Notes under the pieces: generated by a model
The model's input: the letters and a program-made list of their open reading frames with translations, nothing else
What the model was told of the DNA's origin: nothing
Database searches by the model: none
NCBI RefSeq assembly: GCF_024296925.1
Contig: NZ_CP101125.1
Span: 1,614,501-1,678,500, forward strand
Direction of reading: 5' to 3'
DNA length: 64,000 bases
From: Pseudomonas nunensis
GTDB taxonomy: Bacteria > Pseudomonadota > Gammaproteobacteria > Pseudomonadales > Pseudomonadaceae
Position numbers and translations under genes: made by a program
Shown here: positions 44,000 to 51,379 of the stretch, one piece after another
Layout of the letters: each line of letters begins with the position of its first letter
Position numbering within the stretch: the first letter of the stretch is position 1

Positions 44000-44545
44000 A
44001 TGCGCGCCCTGACCCTCGACTTCCAGCCGCGTCGCCGCTCGGGCCCCTTGGGCTGGAGCCTGATGACCGCCGGCGTGGCGCTGACTTTGGCGTGCTTCTT
44101 CGCCCAGCAGCACCTCGACCAGCAATCCTCACAACAACAAGGTCACTTGCAACACGCCCAGCGCGAACTCACCGGCGACACCGGCGGCAAAGTCGGCCTG
44201 ACCCCGGCCGAGACCCGCGAACAAGCACAAAACCTCGCCGAGATGCGCAAGGTCTCCCAGCAACTGCGTCGGCCATGGGAACGCCTGTTCGCGATGCTCG
44301 AAGCCATGCCTCGGGATGACATCGCCTTGCTGACCCTGACCCCGGATGCGCGCAAAGGCCAGGTGCGGATCAGCGCCGAGGCGCGGGACCTGGAAGCGAT
44401 GCTCGAATTTCACCAGCGTCTGGAAGCCAGCGACGAGCTGTCGGACGTGTCCCTGCTGAGCCACGAAATCGTCGCCAACGTGCCGGAACACCCGGTGCAA
44501 TTCAACCTGTCGGCGACCTGGGAGATAGGCGATGCGAATCCCTAG
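44000..44545 (+). CDS. PilN/GspL-C-like inner-membrane assembly protein
   Basis: 181 aa. One membrane segment (about 15-36, GWSLMTAGVALTLACFF) follows a short cytoplasmic head with LDFQPRRR. A coiled coil (about 37-85) and a ferredoxin-like periplasmic domain (about 95-175; DDIALLTLTPDARKGQVRIS, AEARDLEAMLEFHQRLE) come after. This is the PilN-type layout. It overlaps the next gene by 14 bp. Confidence 0.75.
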   Translation: MRALTLDFQPRRRSGPLGWSLMTAGVALTLACFFAQQHLDQQSSQQQGHLQHAQRELTGDTGGKVGLTPAETREQAQNLAEMRKVSQQLRRPWERLFAMLEAMPRDDIALLTLTPDARKGQVRISAEARDLEAMLEFHQRLEASDELSDVSLLSHEIVANVPEHPVQFNLSATWEIGDANP

Positions 44546-45080
44546 ACTGATCGTGCACGAATACCTTCAAGGCCTCGGTATTCCGGGCCTGGCCGGAATG
44601 GCACTGGTGGCGGTGGCGCTGATGTATGCGCTGGCCGGACTGATGCCGGACTGGCAGTCGCTGCAAACCCTCAGCCAGCAAACCCGCGAAGCCGGCGAGT
44701 ACCTGGCCAAGGTTGAAGACGGCAGCGTTGCGCCACCGGTGGTGCCGCAACGGCAACTCGACGACTTCCGCAGCAAGTTGCCGTCGCAGCCTCAAGCCAC
44801 CGTGGCCATCGACAAGATCTACGCGTTGGCCGCGCTGGAACACATCACCTTGGCCCGGGGCGAATACTCCCTGGGTATCGACCCCAAGACCCATCTCGCG
44901 CGTTATCAAATCCTGCTGCCAGTGCGCGGCTCCTATCCGCAACTGCGGCGCTTCCTGCACGCCTTGCTCGGCCAGTTGCCGGCGGTGGTGGTGGAGGACG
45001 TTGAGTTCCAGCGCAAAAAGATCGCCGACACCGACCTGACCGGGCGGATCCGCATGACCCTTTACCTGTCGAGGTCGTGA
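44532..45080 (+). CDS. PilO/GspM-like inner-membrane assembly protein
   Basis: 182 aa. A membrane segment at about 18-37 (GLAGMALVAVALMYALAG), a coiled coil to about 75, then a ferredoxin-like domain (YQILLPVRGSYPQLRRFLHAL, LPAVVVEDVEFQRK) as in PilO and GspM. It probably pairs with the PilN-like protein before it. The stop and the next start share bases (TGATG). Confidence 0.75.
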   Translation: MRIPRLIVHEYLQGLGIPGLAGMALVAVALMYALAGLMPDWQSLQTLSQQTREAGEYLAKVEDGSVAPPVVPQRQLDDFRSKLPSQPQATVAIDKIYALAALEHITLARGEYSLGIDPKTHLARYQILLPVRGSYPQLRRFLHALLGQLPAVVVEDVEFQRKKIADTDLTGRIRMTLYLSRS

Positions 45081-45586
45081 TGAATACCAAACGCGTAGTG
45101 GGTTGGGTGGCGTTCTTCGGCGTGGCGGCAGCGCTGGCCTGGTTGCCGGATTACCTGCGGCAACCCGAGGACGGCGAGGTCAGCGTTGCGACCGTTGCGA
45201 CGCCGGCCAAAAGCAAACAACCGGTTGCAGCTGCTAGCGTAAAAGCCGCACCGATCAAGGACTTGAGCCCGTCCGGCGACCTGTTCGCCACCCGCAGCTG
45301 GAAGGCTGCGCCGGTACTGGCCAGCGTCACCGAACAACCCGTCAACCTGACCCCGGTGGTGCAAACCCCAAGCGCCCCCGCGATGCCTTTCCAGTTCGTC
45401 GGCAGGCTGCATAACCAATCCGACCTGCAAGTGTTTTTGCAGAACGGCGAAAAAATATACGTCGTACGCAAAGGGGATGTGATCGACGACACGTGGCGGA
45501 TCGAGGGCATTTCCGATGTGGAATTGAGCCTGGTCTACCTGCCTTTGCATTTGTCCCAGACCTTGTCTGTGGGGAGCACGCAATGA
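45080..45586 (+). CDS. GspC/PilP-like periplasmic linker protein
   Basis: 168 aa from the ATG at 45080 (GAGG five bases upstream). One N-terminal membrane segment, a Pro/Ala/Lys linker, then an HR-like beta domain (about 100-160; MPFQFVGRLHNQSDLQVFL, IYVVRKGDVIDDTWRIEGIS) like GspC and PilP. It should connect the inner-membrane platform to the secretin, whose gene starts in an ATGA overlap. Confidence 0.78.
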   Translation: MNTKRVVGWVAFFGVAAALAWLPDYLRQPEDGEVSVATVATPAKSKQPVAAASVKAAPIKDLSPSGDLFATRSWKAAPVLASVTEQPVNLTPVVQTPSAPAMPFQFVGRLHNQSDLQVFLQNGEKIYVVRKGDVIDDTWRIEGISDVELSLVYLPLHLSQTLSVGSTQ

Positions 45587-47415
45587 ACAGATCCCGTTTG
45601 CTGATGAGCCTGTGCCTGAGCACAGCGCTGGCCGCGTGCAGTTCGGCGCAAGTCGCCAACAAAGAAGCGTCCGACCTGATCGAACAAGGCCAGTACGAGG
45701 CCGGGTTGGCGCGCATCCAGGAAGGCCTGCGGGAAAACCCTCGGGACACGGAATTGCACCTGCTGCTGAACACCGGTCGGGCCAAAGCGGTGACCTCGCT
45801 GCTGACGGCGGGCGACACCGACCGTGCGCGCCGGGACTTCGCGGCCGCACGCCTGGCCTACGGTCGGGTGCTGACCATCGAACCGAGCAACCGCCGCGCC
45901 CAGGATTCCCTGAAACAACTCGACTACCTGCGCAGCCAGGACGACAAACTCGAACTGGCCCGTGGCGACCTGCGCCGTGGCGACATTTACGGTGCCGACC
46001 GCCAGGTCAAACAGATGCTCGAACTCGACCCGAAGAATGAAGGCGCCCTTGAACTGCAAGGCAACATTCGTCTGGTCCAGAGTCGCAACGTGGTGCCGTA
46101 TCCACAACTGCGTACCCGTCTCGATCGCCCAGTCACCCTGGAGTTTCGCGACGCCAACCTGAAAACCATTTTCGAAGTGCTGTCACAGGTCGCCGGGCTG
46201 AATTTCATCTTCGACAAAGACCTGCGCCCCGACATGAAAGCCACGATCTTCGTGCGTGACGTGCGCATCGAAGACGCTGTGGAACTGCTGTTGCAACAGA
46301 ACCAGCTGCACCAGAAAGTGGTAAACGAAAACACCTTGCTGATCTACCCGGACTCGCCGCAAAAGCTCAAGGATTATCAAGAGCTGGTGATGCGCACCTT
46401 CTACCTGACCAGCGTCGATGCCAACACCGCGCTGAACATGATCAAGACCATGCTCAAGACTCGTGATGTGTTCGTCGATGAACGCCTCAACACCCTGACC
46501 ATGCGCGACACCGAAGACGCGGTGCGCATGGCCGAGAAACTCCTGCAATCGCAAGACCAGTCCGACCCTGAAGTGGTGTTGGAAGTGGAAGTGATGGAAG
46601 TCGCTACCCAGCGGATTCTCGACCTGGGCCTGCAATGGCCGAACACCTTCGGCGTGGTCAACAGCGACGGTTCCGGGGTGACGATCCTTGATCAACTCAA
46701 GGGCATCAACTCCAGCCGGATCTCCATTTCGCCGTCGCCGCAAGCCAAGATCAATGCGCAGGACAATGACATCAACACCCTGGCCAGCCCGGTGATTCGC
46801 GTGAGCAACCGCGAGCAGGCGCGCATCCACATCGGTCAGCGCGTGCCGATCATCAGCGCCACGTCGGTGCCTTCGACTCAGGGGCCGGTGATCACCGAAA
46901 GCGTCACCTACCTGGATGTCGGTCTGAAGCTGGAAGTGCAGCCGATCGTGCACTTGAACAACGAAGTGGCGATCAAGATTGCCTTGGAAGTGAGTAACGC
47001 CACGCCGCTGGAACCGACCCGTCAGGGCACCATTCCGGTACAGGTCGATACCCGCAACGCCCAGACCACCCTGCGCCTGCACGACGGCGAAACCCAGATC
47101 CTCGCCGGTCTGGTGCGTAACGACCACGGCGCCACCGGCAACAAGATTCCGGGCCTTGGCGACATTCCGGGGCTGGGCCGCTTGTTCGGCAGCAACAAGG
47201 ACACTGTCGGCAAGTCGGAACTGGTGCTGTCGATTACCCCACGGATCGTGCGCAACCTGCCGTATCAAAGTCCGTCGGACATGGAATTCCAGACCGGCAC
47301 CGAAACCAGCATGCACATCCAGGCACCCGACCGTGGCATGGACTCGGCGATTCGTACCGACGTCATGGTCACACCGGTTGCGTCTTCCGCCCGTGTTGTC
47401 GTCGAGAAGCCTTGA
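45583..47415 (+). CDS. gspD: Type II secretion secretin GspD, lipoprotein
   Basis: 610 aa from the ATG at 45583. The signal peptide ends in a lipobox (STALAAC, Cys19). TPR-like helices (about 30-150) are followed by N0/N1 domains (LEFRDANLKTIFEVLSQVAGL, LRPDMKATIFVRDVRIEDAV) and the secretin barrel (about 370-560; RVPIISATSVPSTQGPVITE, VTYLDVGLKLEVQPIV, GLGDIPGLGRLFGSN). The N-terminal TPR/lipobox form resembles MSHA-type MshL and some T2SS secretins. It forms the outer-membrane gate, and the lipobox suggests self-piloting. Confidence 0.92.
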   Translation: MNRSRLLMSLCLSTALAACSSAQVANKEASDLIEQGQYEAGLARIQEGLRENPRDTELHLLLNTGRAKAVTSLLTAGDTDRARRDFAAARLAYGRVLTIEPSNRRAQDSLKQLDYLRSQDDKLELARGDLRRGDIYGADRQVKQMLELDPKNEGALELQGNIRLVQSRNVVPYPQLRTRLDRPVTLEFRDANLKTIFEVLSQVAGLNFIFDKDLRPDMKATIFVRDVRIEDAVELLLQQNQLHQKVVNENTLLIYPDSPQKLKDYQELVMRTFYLTSVDANTALNMIKTMLKTRDVFVDERLNTLTMRDTEDAVRMAEKLLQSQDQSDPEVVLEVEVMEVATQRILDLGLQWPNTFGVVNSDGSGVTILDQLKGINSSRISISPSPQAKINAQDNDINTLASPVIRVSNREQARIHIGQRVPIISATSVPSTQGPVITESVTYLDVGLKLEVQPIVHLNNEVAIKIALEVSNATPLEPTRQGTIPVQVDTRNAQTTLRLHDGETQILAGLVRNDHGATGNKIPGLGDIPGLGRLFGSNKDTVGKSELVLSITPRIVRNLPYQSPSDMEFQTGTETSMHIQAPDRGMDSAIRTDVMVTPVASSARVVVEKP

Positions 47416-47417
47416 TC

Positions 47418-47891
47418 ATGAACGCCTCCCAGCGCGGTTTTACCTTGATTGAAGTCGTGGTGACGCTGGCCCTGGTCGGCCTGTTGGCCGGCATGGCCGC
47501 GCCCCTGACCGAGACCGTGGTGCGGCGTGGCAAGGAGCAGGATATGCGCGCGGCGCTGTACCAGATTCGCGACGCCATCGACGCCTACAAACGCGCGTTC
47601 GACGCCGGTTACATCGAGAAGTCGCTGAACAGCAGCGGCTACCCGCCGAATCTGCAGGTGCTAGTGGACGGCGTGCGCGATGTGCGCAGCGCCAAAGGCG
47701 CCAAGTTCTACTTTTTGCGTCGGGTACCACATGACCCGCTGCTGCCGGTCAAGCGTAACGATGAAGGCGGCTGGGGCCTGCGCTCCTACGACAGTACGGC
47801 TCAAAACCCACGGGAAGGCGAAGACGTGTTTGACGTCTACTCCAAAGCCCGGGGCAAGGGCCTCAACGGCATTGCCTACCGCGAGTGGTGA
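47418..47891 (+). CDS. Pseudopilin (GspG/H-like), first of three
   Basis: 157 aa from the ATG at 47418. Cleavage motif MNASQRG-FTLIE has the +5 Glu, then a 20-residue hydrophobic helix. The C-terminal half ends in the GspG-like pattern RRVPHDPLLP...GWGLRSYDST. It starts two bases after the secretin stop. With the next two genes it forms the minor pseudopilin set. Confidence 0.85.
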   Translation: MNASQRGFTLIEVVVTLALVGLLAGMAAPLTETVVRRGKEQDMRAALYQIRDAIDAYKRAFDAGYIEKSLNSSGYPPNLQVLVDGVRDVRSAKGAKFYFLRRVPHDPLLPVKRNDEGGWGLRSYDSTAQNPREGEDVFDVYSKARGKGLNGIAYREW

Positions 47892-47895
47892 ACCT

Positions 47896-48270
47896 ATGCG
47901 CCGGGAAAAAGGTTTTACCCTGCTGGAACTGATGGTGGTCATGGCCATCATCGCGACCCTGATGACCATCGCCTTGCCGCGCTATTTCAGCAGCCTCGAG
48001 GCATCGAAAGAGACCACGCTGCGCCAGAGCCTGTCGGCGATGCGCGAGGCGCTGGACCACTATTACGGCGACACCGGGCGCTATCCCGATTCCATCGAGC
48101 AGTTGGTCGAGCAGCGTTATTTGCGCAACCCGCCGACCGATCCGATTGCCGAGCGCAAAGACCTCTGGGTGTTGGTCGCACCACCGGACGGCGTGCCGGG
48201 CGCAGTGGCCGATATCAAAAGCGGTGCTACCGGGAGGGCGCGTGATGGCAGCCTTTATTCCGAGTGGTAG
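47896..48270 (+). CDS. Pseudopilin, second of three
   Basis: 124 aa from the ATG at 47896, four bases after the previous stop. MRREKG-FTLLELMVV is a textbook prepilin peptidase site with +5 Glu. The body (LRQSLSAMREALDHYYGDTG, YPDSIEQLVEQRYLRNPPTD) is GspG-like, but it ends early at SGATGRARDGSLYSEW. Prepilin peptidase itself is not in the window and must come from elsewhere (pilD-type). Confidence 0.88.
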   Translation: MRREKGFTLLELMVVMAIIATLMTIALPRYFSSLEASKETTLRQSLSAMREALDHYYGDTGRYPDSIEQLVEQRYLRNPPTDPIAERKDLWVLVAPPDGVPGAVADIKSGATGRARDGSLYSEW

Positions 48271-48955
48271 TCCCGCAGGTGAAAGCCTGCGGCTACGGCG
48301 CTTGTTGTGGCAAGGAAGCTTACTGTGGCGAGGGAGCTTGCTCCCGCTGGACTGCGAAGCAGTCCCCCGCTTTTTAGGCCGAGAAGTAGAGGGGCCGCTT
48401 CGCAGCCCAGCGGGAGCAAGCCCCCTCGCCACAAGAAAGCAGCATTGCGGCAAACAGGGCGGCTTCACTTACTTGGGCGTGCTGTTCCTGATTGTGCTGA
48501 TGGGCATGGGTTTGGCCAGCGCCGGGGAGTTGTGGTCCACCGCCTCGCGGCGGGATCGCGAACGCCAGTTGCTGTGGGTCGGCACCCAATACGCCCAGGC
48601 GCTGCGCAGCTATTACCGCAGTTCGCCGGGACTGGCGCAGTACCCGAAAGACCTGGCCGATCTGTTGCAGGACGAGCGTTTTCCATCGCCCAAACATCAT
48701 CTGCGCCAGCTCTATCCGGACCCGATTGGCGGCGGCGAATGGGAGCTGATGCGCGGGTTTGACGGGCGCATCACCGGCCTCTACTGCCCATCCACCGACA
48801 CACCGCTGAAGCAGACGGATTTCCCCAGCCAATGGTCCGATTTCGTTGGCATGGCGAGCTACAAGGACTGGCAGTTCGTGGCCGAGAAAGCCTTCCTCGA
48901 TGGCGCGTCCGGCCCGAAACCCCAGTCAACAGCCCCACAGGCGTTGGCGCCATGA
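48245..48955 (+). CDS. Pseudopilin-like protein with disturbed start, third of three
   Basis: The recognisable protein begins at GGFTYLGVLFLIVLMGMG (from 48458) and continues about 165 residues to the stop at 48955. The prepilin-like motif has Gly rather than Glu at +5. The only in-frame ATG after the previous pseudopilin's core is at 48245, giving a 73-residue leader that reads through a REP hairpin. TTG at 48302 and CTG at 48323 (with AAGGAAG ahead) also lie at or before the repeat. Insertion of the repeat probably removed or displaced the native start. The gene may still be expressed by read-through, or be damaged. The stop overlaps csgE. Confidence 0.6.
   Translation: MAAFIPSGSPAGESLRLRRLLWQGSLLWRGSLLPLDCEAVPRFLGREVEGPLRSPAGASPLATRKQHCGKQGGFTYLGVLFLIVLMGMGLASAGELWSTASRRDRERQLLWVGTQYAQALRSYYRSSPGLAQYPKDLADLLQDERFPSPKHHLRQLYPDPIGGGEWELMRGFDGRITGLYCPSTDTPLKQTDFPSQWSDFVGMASYKDWQFVAEKAFLDGASGPKPQSTAPQALAP
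48324..48433. repeat. REP-type inverted repeat inside the operon (GGCGAGGGAGC family)
   Basis: Arms TGTGGCGAGGGAGCTTGCTC and its near complement flank an inner CGAAGC/GCTTCG pair. It lies between two pseudopilin genes within the translated leader region of the third. It is open in that frame, so translation is not stopped. Confidence 0.88.
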
Positions 48956-49341
48956 ACAGATATTGCCTGGCGCTGCTGCTGATGCTGCTGAGCCCTTTGG
49001 CCCCGGCCGGCGAAGAGGACGAAATGATGGGCTTCATCGTCGACGACACGATCTCGCACATCGGCCACGACTTTTATTACTCGTTCAGTGAACGCCTGCG
49101 CGCCACCAGCCCGATGGATTTCAACCTGGTGGTGCGCGAACGACCCTCGGCCCGCTGGGGCAGCCTGGTGACCGTGGAATATCAACAACGCCTGGTTTAC
49201 CGGCGGTTCCTGCCGCCGAACACCGTGGAACTCAAGGACGAGGCGTACGACGCCGCCGACTGGGTTCGCCGGCAGATCGTCCAGCGCAAGCTGGAAACGT
49301 TATTGCAGGACACCACCGACCTGGAGAAGGACGAATTATGA
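48952..49341 (+). CDS. csgE: Curli export accessory protein CsgE
   Basis: 129 aa, overlapping the preceding pseudopilin gene by 4 bp (ATGA). Signal peptide to about residue 19. The core matches CsgE: DDTISHIGHDFYYSFSERL, then RERPSARWGSLVTVEYQ and the end LLQDTTDLEKDEL. CsgE caps the CsgG pore and delivers curlin subunits in the periplasm. Finding it as the direct continuation of a T2SS operon is unusual. Confidence 0.95.
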   Translation: MNRYCLALLLMLLSPLAPAGEEDEMMGFIVDDTISHIGHDFYYSFSERLRATSPMDFNLVVRERPSARWGSLVTVEYQQRLVYRRFLPPNTVELKDEAYDAADWVRRQIVQRKLETLLQDTTDLEKDEL

Positions 49342-49757
49342 ACAAGAAAACGTTCTCACAGCGCACCGGCATTTGGCTCCTCGGATTGGCCAGTTGCGGC
49401 CTGGTCCACGCCACCGAGCTGGTCTATACGCCGATCAACCCATCGTTTGGCGGCAACCCGTTGAACGGCACCTGGCTGCTCAACAACGCCCAGGCGCAAA
49501 ACGACTACGACGACCCCGACCTGAAAAACCGCACGGCGGTGGCAGGCACATCGGCCCTCGAACGCTTCACCAGCCAGCTGCAATCGCGGTTGCTTGGGCA
49601 GTTGCTGGACAACATCTCCACGGGCAACACCGGGAGCCTGTCCACCGACAGTTTTATCGTCAACGTCATCGACGACTCCGGCGCACTGAGCATTGAAGTG
49701 ACCGACCGAGCGACCGGTGAAGTTTCGGAAATTCAGGTGAACGGCCTCAACCCTTGA
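49338..49757 (+). CDS. csgF: Curli assembly factor CsgF
   Basis: 139 aa, starting in the ATGA overlap with csgE. A signal peptide ends LVHA near 25; the mature start TELVYTPINPSFGGNPLNG, followed by WLLNNAQAQNDY, is the hallmark of CsgF. It binds the outside of CsgG and anchors the nucleator at the cell surface. Confidence 0.95.
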   Translation: MNKKTFSQRTGIWLLGLASCGLVHATELVYTPINPSFGGNPLNGTWLLNNAQAQNDYDDPDLKNRTAVAGTSALERFTSQLQSRLLGQLLDNISTGNTGSLSTDSFIVNVIDDSGALSIEVTDRATGEVSEIQVNGLNP

Positions 49758-49788
49758 TAGGGACTCAGGCTGCCGGGGAGTGAAGGAC

Positions 49789-50649
49789 ATGAAAAATATA
49801 ATTGTGCTAGGGCTGATGTTGGCGGCATTACAAGGTTGCAGCTTGCGCGACACCATGCCGGCCGAACAGGACACGGAATCACCGACCCTCACGCCACGGG
49901 CGTCGACCTATTACGACTTGCTGAAAATGCCACGGCCCAAAGGTCGGTTGATGGCGGTGGTGTATGGCTTCCGCGACCAGACCGGGCAGTACAAACCAAC
50001 CCCGGCCAGCTCGTTTTCCACCAGCGTGACCCAGGGCGCGGCGAGCATGTTGATGGACGCGTTGCAGGCCAGTGGCTGGTTCGTGGTGCTGGAGCGCGAG
50101 GGGCTGCAGAACTTGCTGACCGAACGCAAAATCATCCGCGCCTCGCAGAAGAAGCCGAATACGCCGGTGAATATCCAGGGCGAGCTTCCTCCGTTGCAGG
50201 CGGCGAATTTGATGCTTGAGGGCGGGATCATTGCCTACGACACCAACGTGCGCAGCGGGGGGGAAGGGGCGCGGTACTTGGGGATCGATATCTCCCGGGA
50301 ATATCGTGTGGATCAGGTTTCGGTGAATCTGCGGGCGGTGGATGTGCGCAGTGGGCAGGTGTTGGCGAATGTGATGACCAGTAAGACTATCTACTCGGTT
50401 GGCCGTAGTGCCGGGGTGTTCAAGTTTATCGAGTTCAAGAAATTGCTTGAGGCTGAGGTGGGTTACACCACTAACGAGCCGGCGCAGTTGTGTGTGTTGT
50501 CGGCGATTGAGGCGGCGGTGGGGCATCTCTTGGCCCAGGGGATTGAGCGGCATTTGTGGCAGGTGGCGGGGGATAATTCCACGCCGGTGCAGGATGAGAC
50601 GCTGGGGCGGTATTTGAGCCAGAACAAGGTTGATCCGGAGAGTGAGTGA
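49789..50649 (+). CDS. csgG: Curli secretion channel CsgG, outer-membrane lipoprotein
   Basis: 286 aa from the ATG at 49789 (GGGGAG eight bases upstream; a GTG at 49780 is in frame). Lipobox LAALQGC near residue 17. Core motifs YDLLKMPRPKGRLMAVVYGF, TSVTQGAASMLMDAL, WFVVLEREGLQNLLTERK and LEGGIIAYDTNVRSGG are CsgG. It forms the nonameric pore for curlin export. It is the last gene of the operon starting with the response regulator. Confidence 0.95.
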   Translation: MKNIIVLGLMLAALQGCSLRDTMPAEQDTESPTLTPRASTYYDLLKMPRPKGRLMAVVYGFRDQTGQYKPTPASSFSTSVTQGAASMLMDALQASGWFVVLEREGLQNLLTERKIIRASQKKPNTPVNIQGELPPLQAANLMLEGGIIAYDTNVRSGGEGARYLGIDISREYRVDQVSVNLRAVDVRSGQVLANVMTSKTIYSVGRSAGVFKFIEFKKLLEAEVGYTTNEPAQLCVLSAIEAAVGHLLAQGIERHLWQVAGDNSTPVQDETLGRYLSQNKVDPESE

Positions 50650-50653
50650 GCCG

Positions 50654-50681
50654 AGGCGGCCTTCGGGCCGACCTGGCTTTT
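50654..50681 (+). terminator. Probable Rho-independent terminator after csgG
   Basis: AGGCGGCC and GGCCGACCT form a stem with one bulged A around a TTCG-type loop, followed by GGCTTTTG. The U-run is short, so termination may be partial. Confidence 0.6.
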
Positions 50682-50689
50682 GTTGATTG

Positions 50690-51000
50690 AGTACATATCC
50701 GTTTCTGCGGTAACGGCGGCTTAGGGTTTCGCCCTTACGGCGAGTCCCTTTGGCAAACGCCCCAAAGGAACCAAAGGTCTTGCCCCTGGCGTCCGGCCCC
50801 TCGCTTAGGCTCGGCGTTCCTTCATTCCGGCGCTCATCTGGGGGCATCGCCTACGGTCGGCTTCGCTTCGACCTCCTCTCGATGTGTGCGGCTGCGCCGC
50901 ACGGCGCTACGCGCCCACCCCCAGATGAACACCTCCACTCAGCCTCCCGAATGGGGCGGGTGGGGCAAGATCAAGGGCAGGCGAGCTAACGCTCGGCCTT
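50690..51000. repeat. Long dispersed Pseudomonas intergenic repeat (about 310 bp)
   Basis: The stretch starting GAGTACATATCCGTTTCTGC, with GGGCATCGCCTACGGTCGGC, GCGGCTGCGCCGCACGGCGC and TGAACACCTCCACTCAGCC, is one I recognise as a long repeat found many times in fluorescent Pseudomonas genomes. It carries internal palindromes (GTGCGGCTGCGCCGCAC) and no credible gene. Exact boundaries need comparison with other copies. Confidence 0.65.
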
Positions 51001-51051
51001 GAGTGGTTAGGAGCGGTGCGGTGTGTGCTGGGCTGCTTTTTCTTTTGCTTC

Positions 51052-51300
51052 TGTAGGAGCGAGGCTTGCCCGCGAAGGCGTCCTGACAGACGACCTGTCT
51101 GTGGGCTAGGCAAATGGACCGCGTTATCGTTCTTCGCGAGCAAGCCCGCTCCCACATTGGATCTCCATGCAGCACAACTCCCATGACCGCCACAAATCCC
51201 TTGTGGGAGCGGGCTTGCTCGCGAAGGCTGAGTGTCAGGCAACCCATCTCTAACGAATGTACTCAGCCCCCTTGTGGGAGCGAGCTTGCTCGCGATGGCG
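51052..51300. repeat. REP cluster: one pair and two single REPs
   Basis: A facing pair spans 51052-51156. Two same-direction single REPs follow at 51202-51229 and 51273-51300. With the long repeat to the left they fill the gap 50650-51379 between the convergent csgG and csgA genes. No gene is seen there. Confidence 0.88.
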
Positions 51301-51331
51301 CCCGGACAGTCACCCCATCTCCCATAGGCAC

Positions 51332-51368
51332 AAAAAAACCGCGACCCCACAAAGAGCCGCGGTTTTTT
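51332..51368. terminator. Bidirectional terminator after csgA
   Basis: AAAAAACCGCG and CGCGGTTTTTT form an 11-bp stem around a 14-base loop, with A/U runs on both strands. It lies 11 bp beyond the csgA stop (leftward transcription) and also blocks rightward transcripts. Confidence 0.92.
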
Positions 51369-51379
51369 ATCCCCCGCAA

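Noticed and set aside
50690..51000. Possible gene remnants in the long gap after csgG
   Set aside because: The stretch matches my memory of a dispersed non-coding Pseudomonas repeat and contains no frame with a plausible start and domain.
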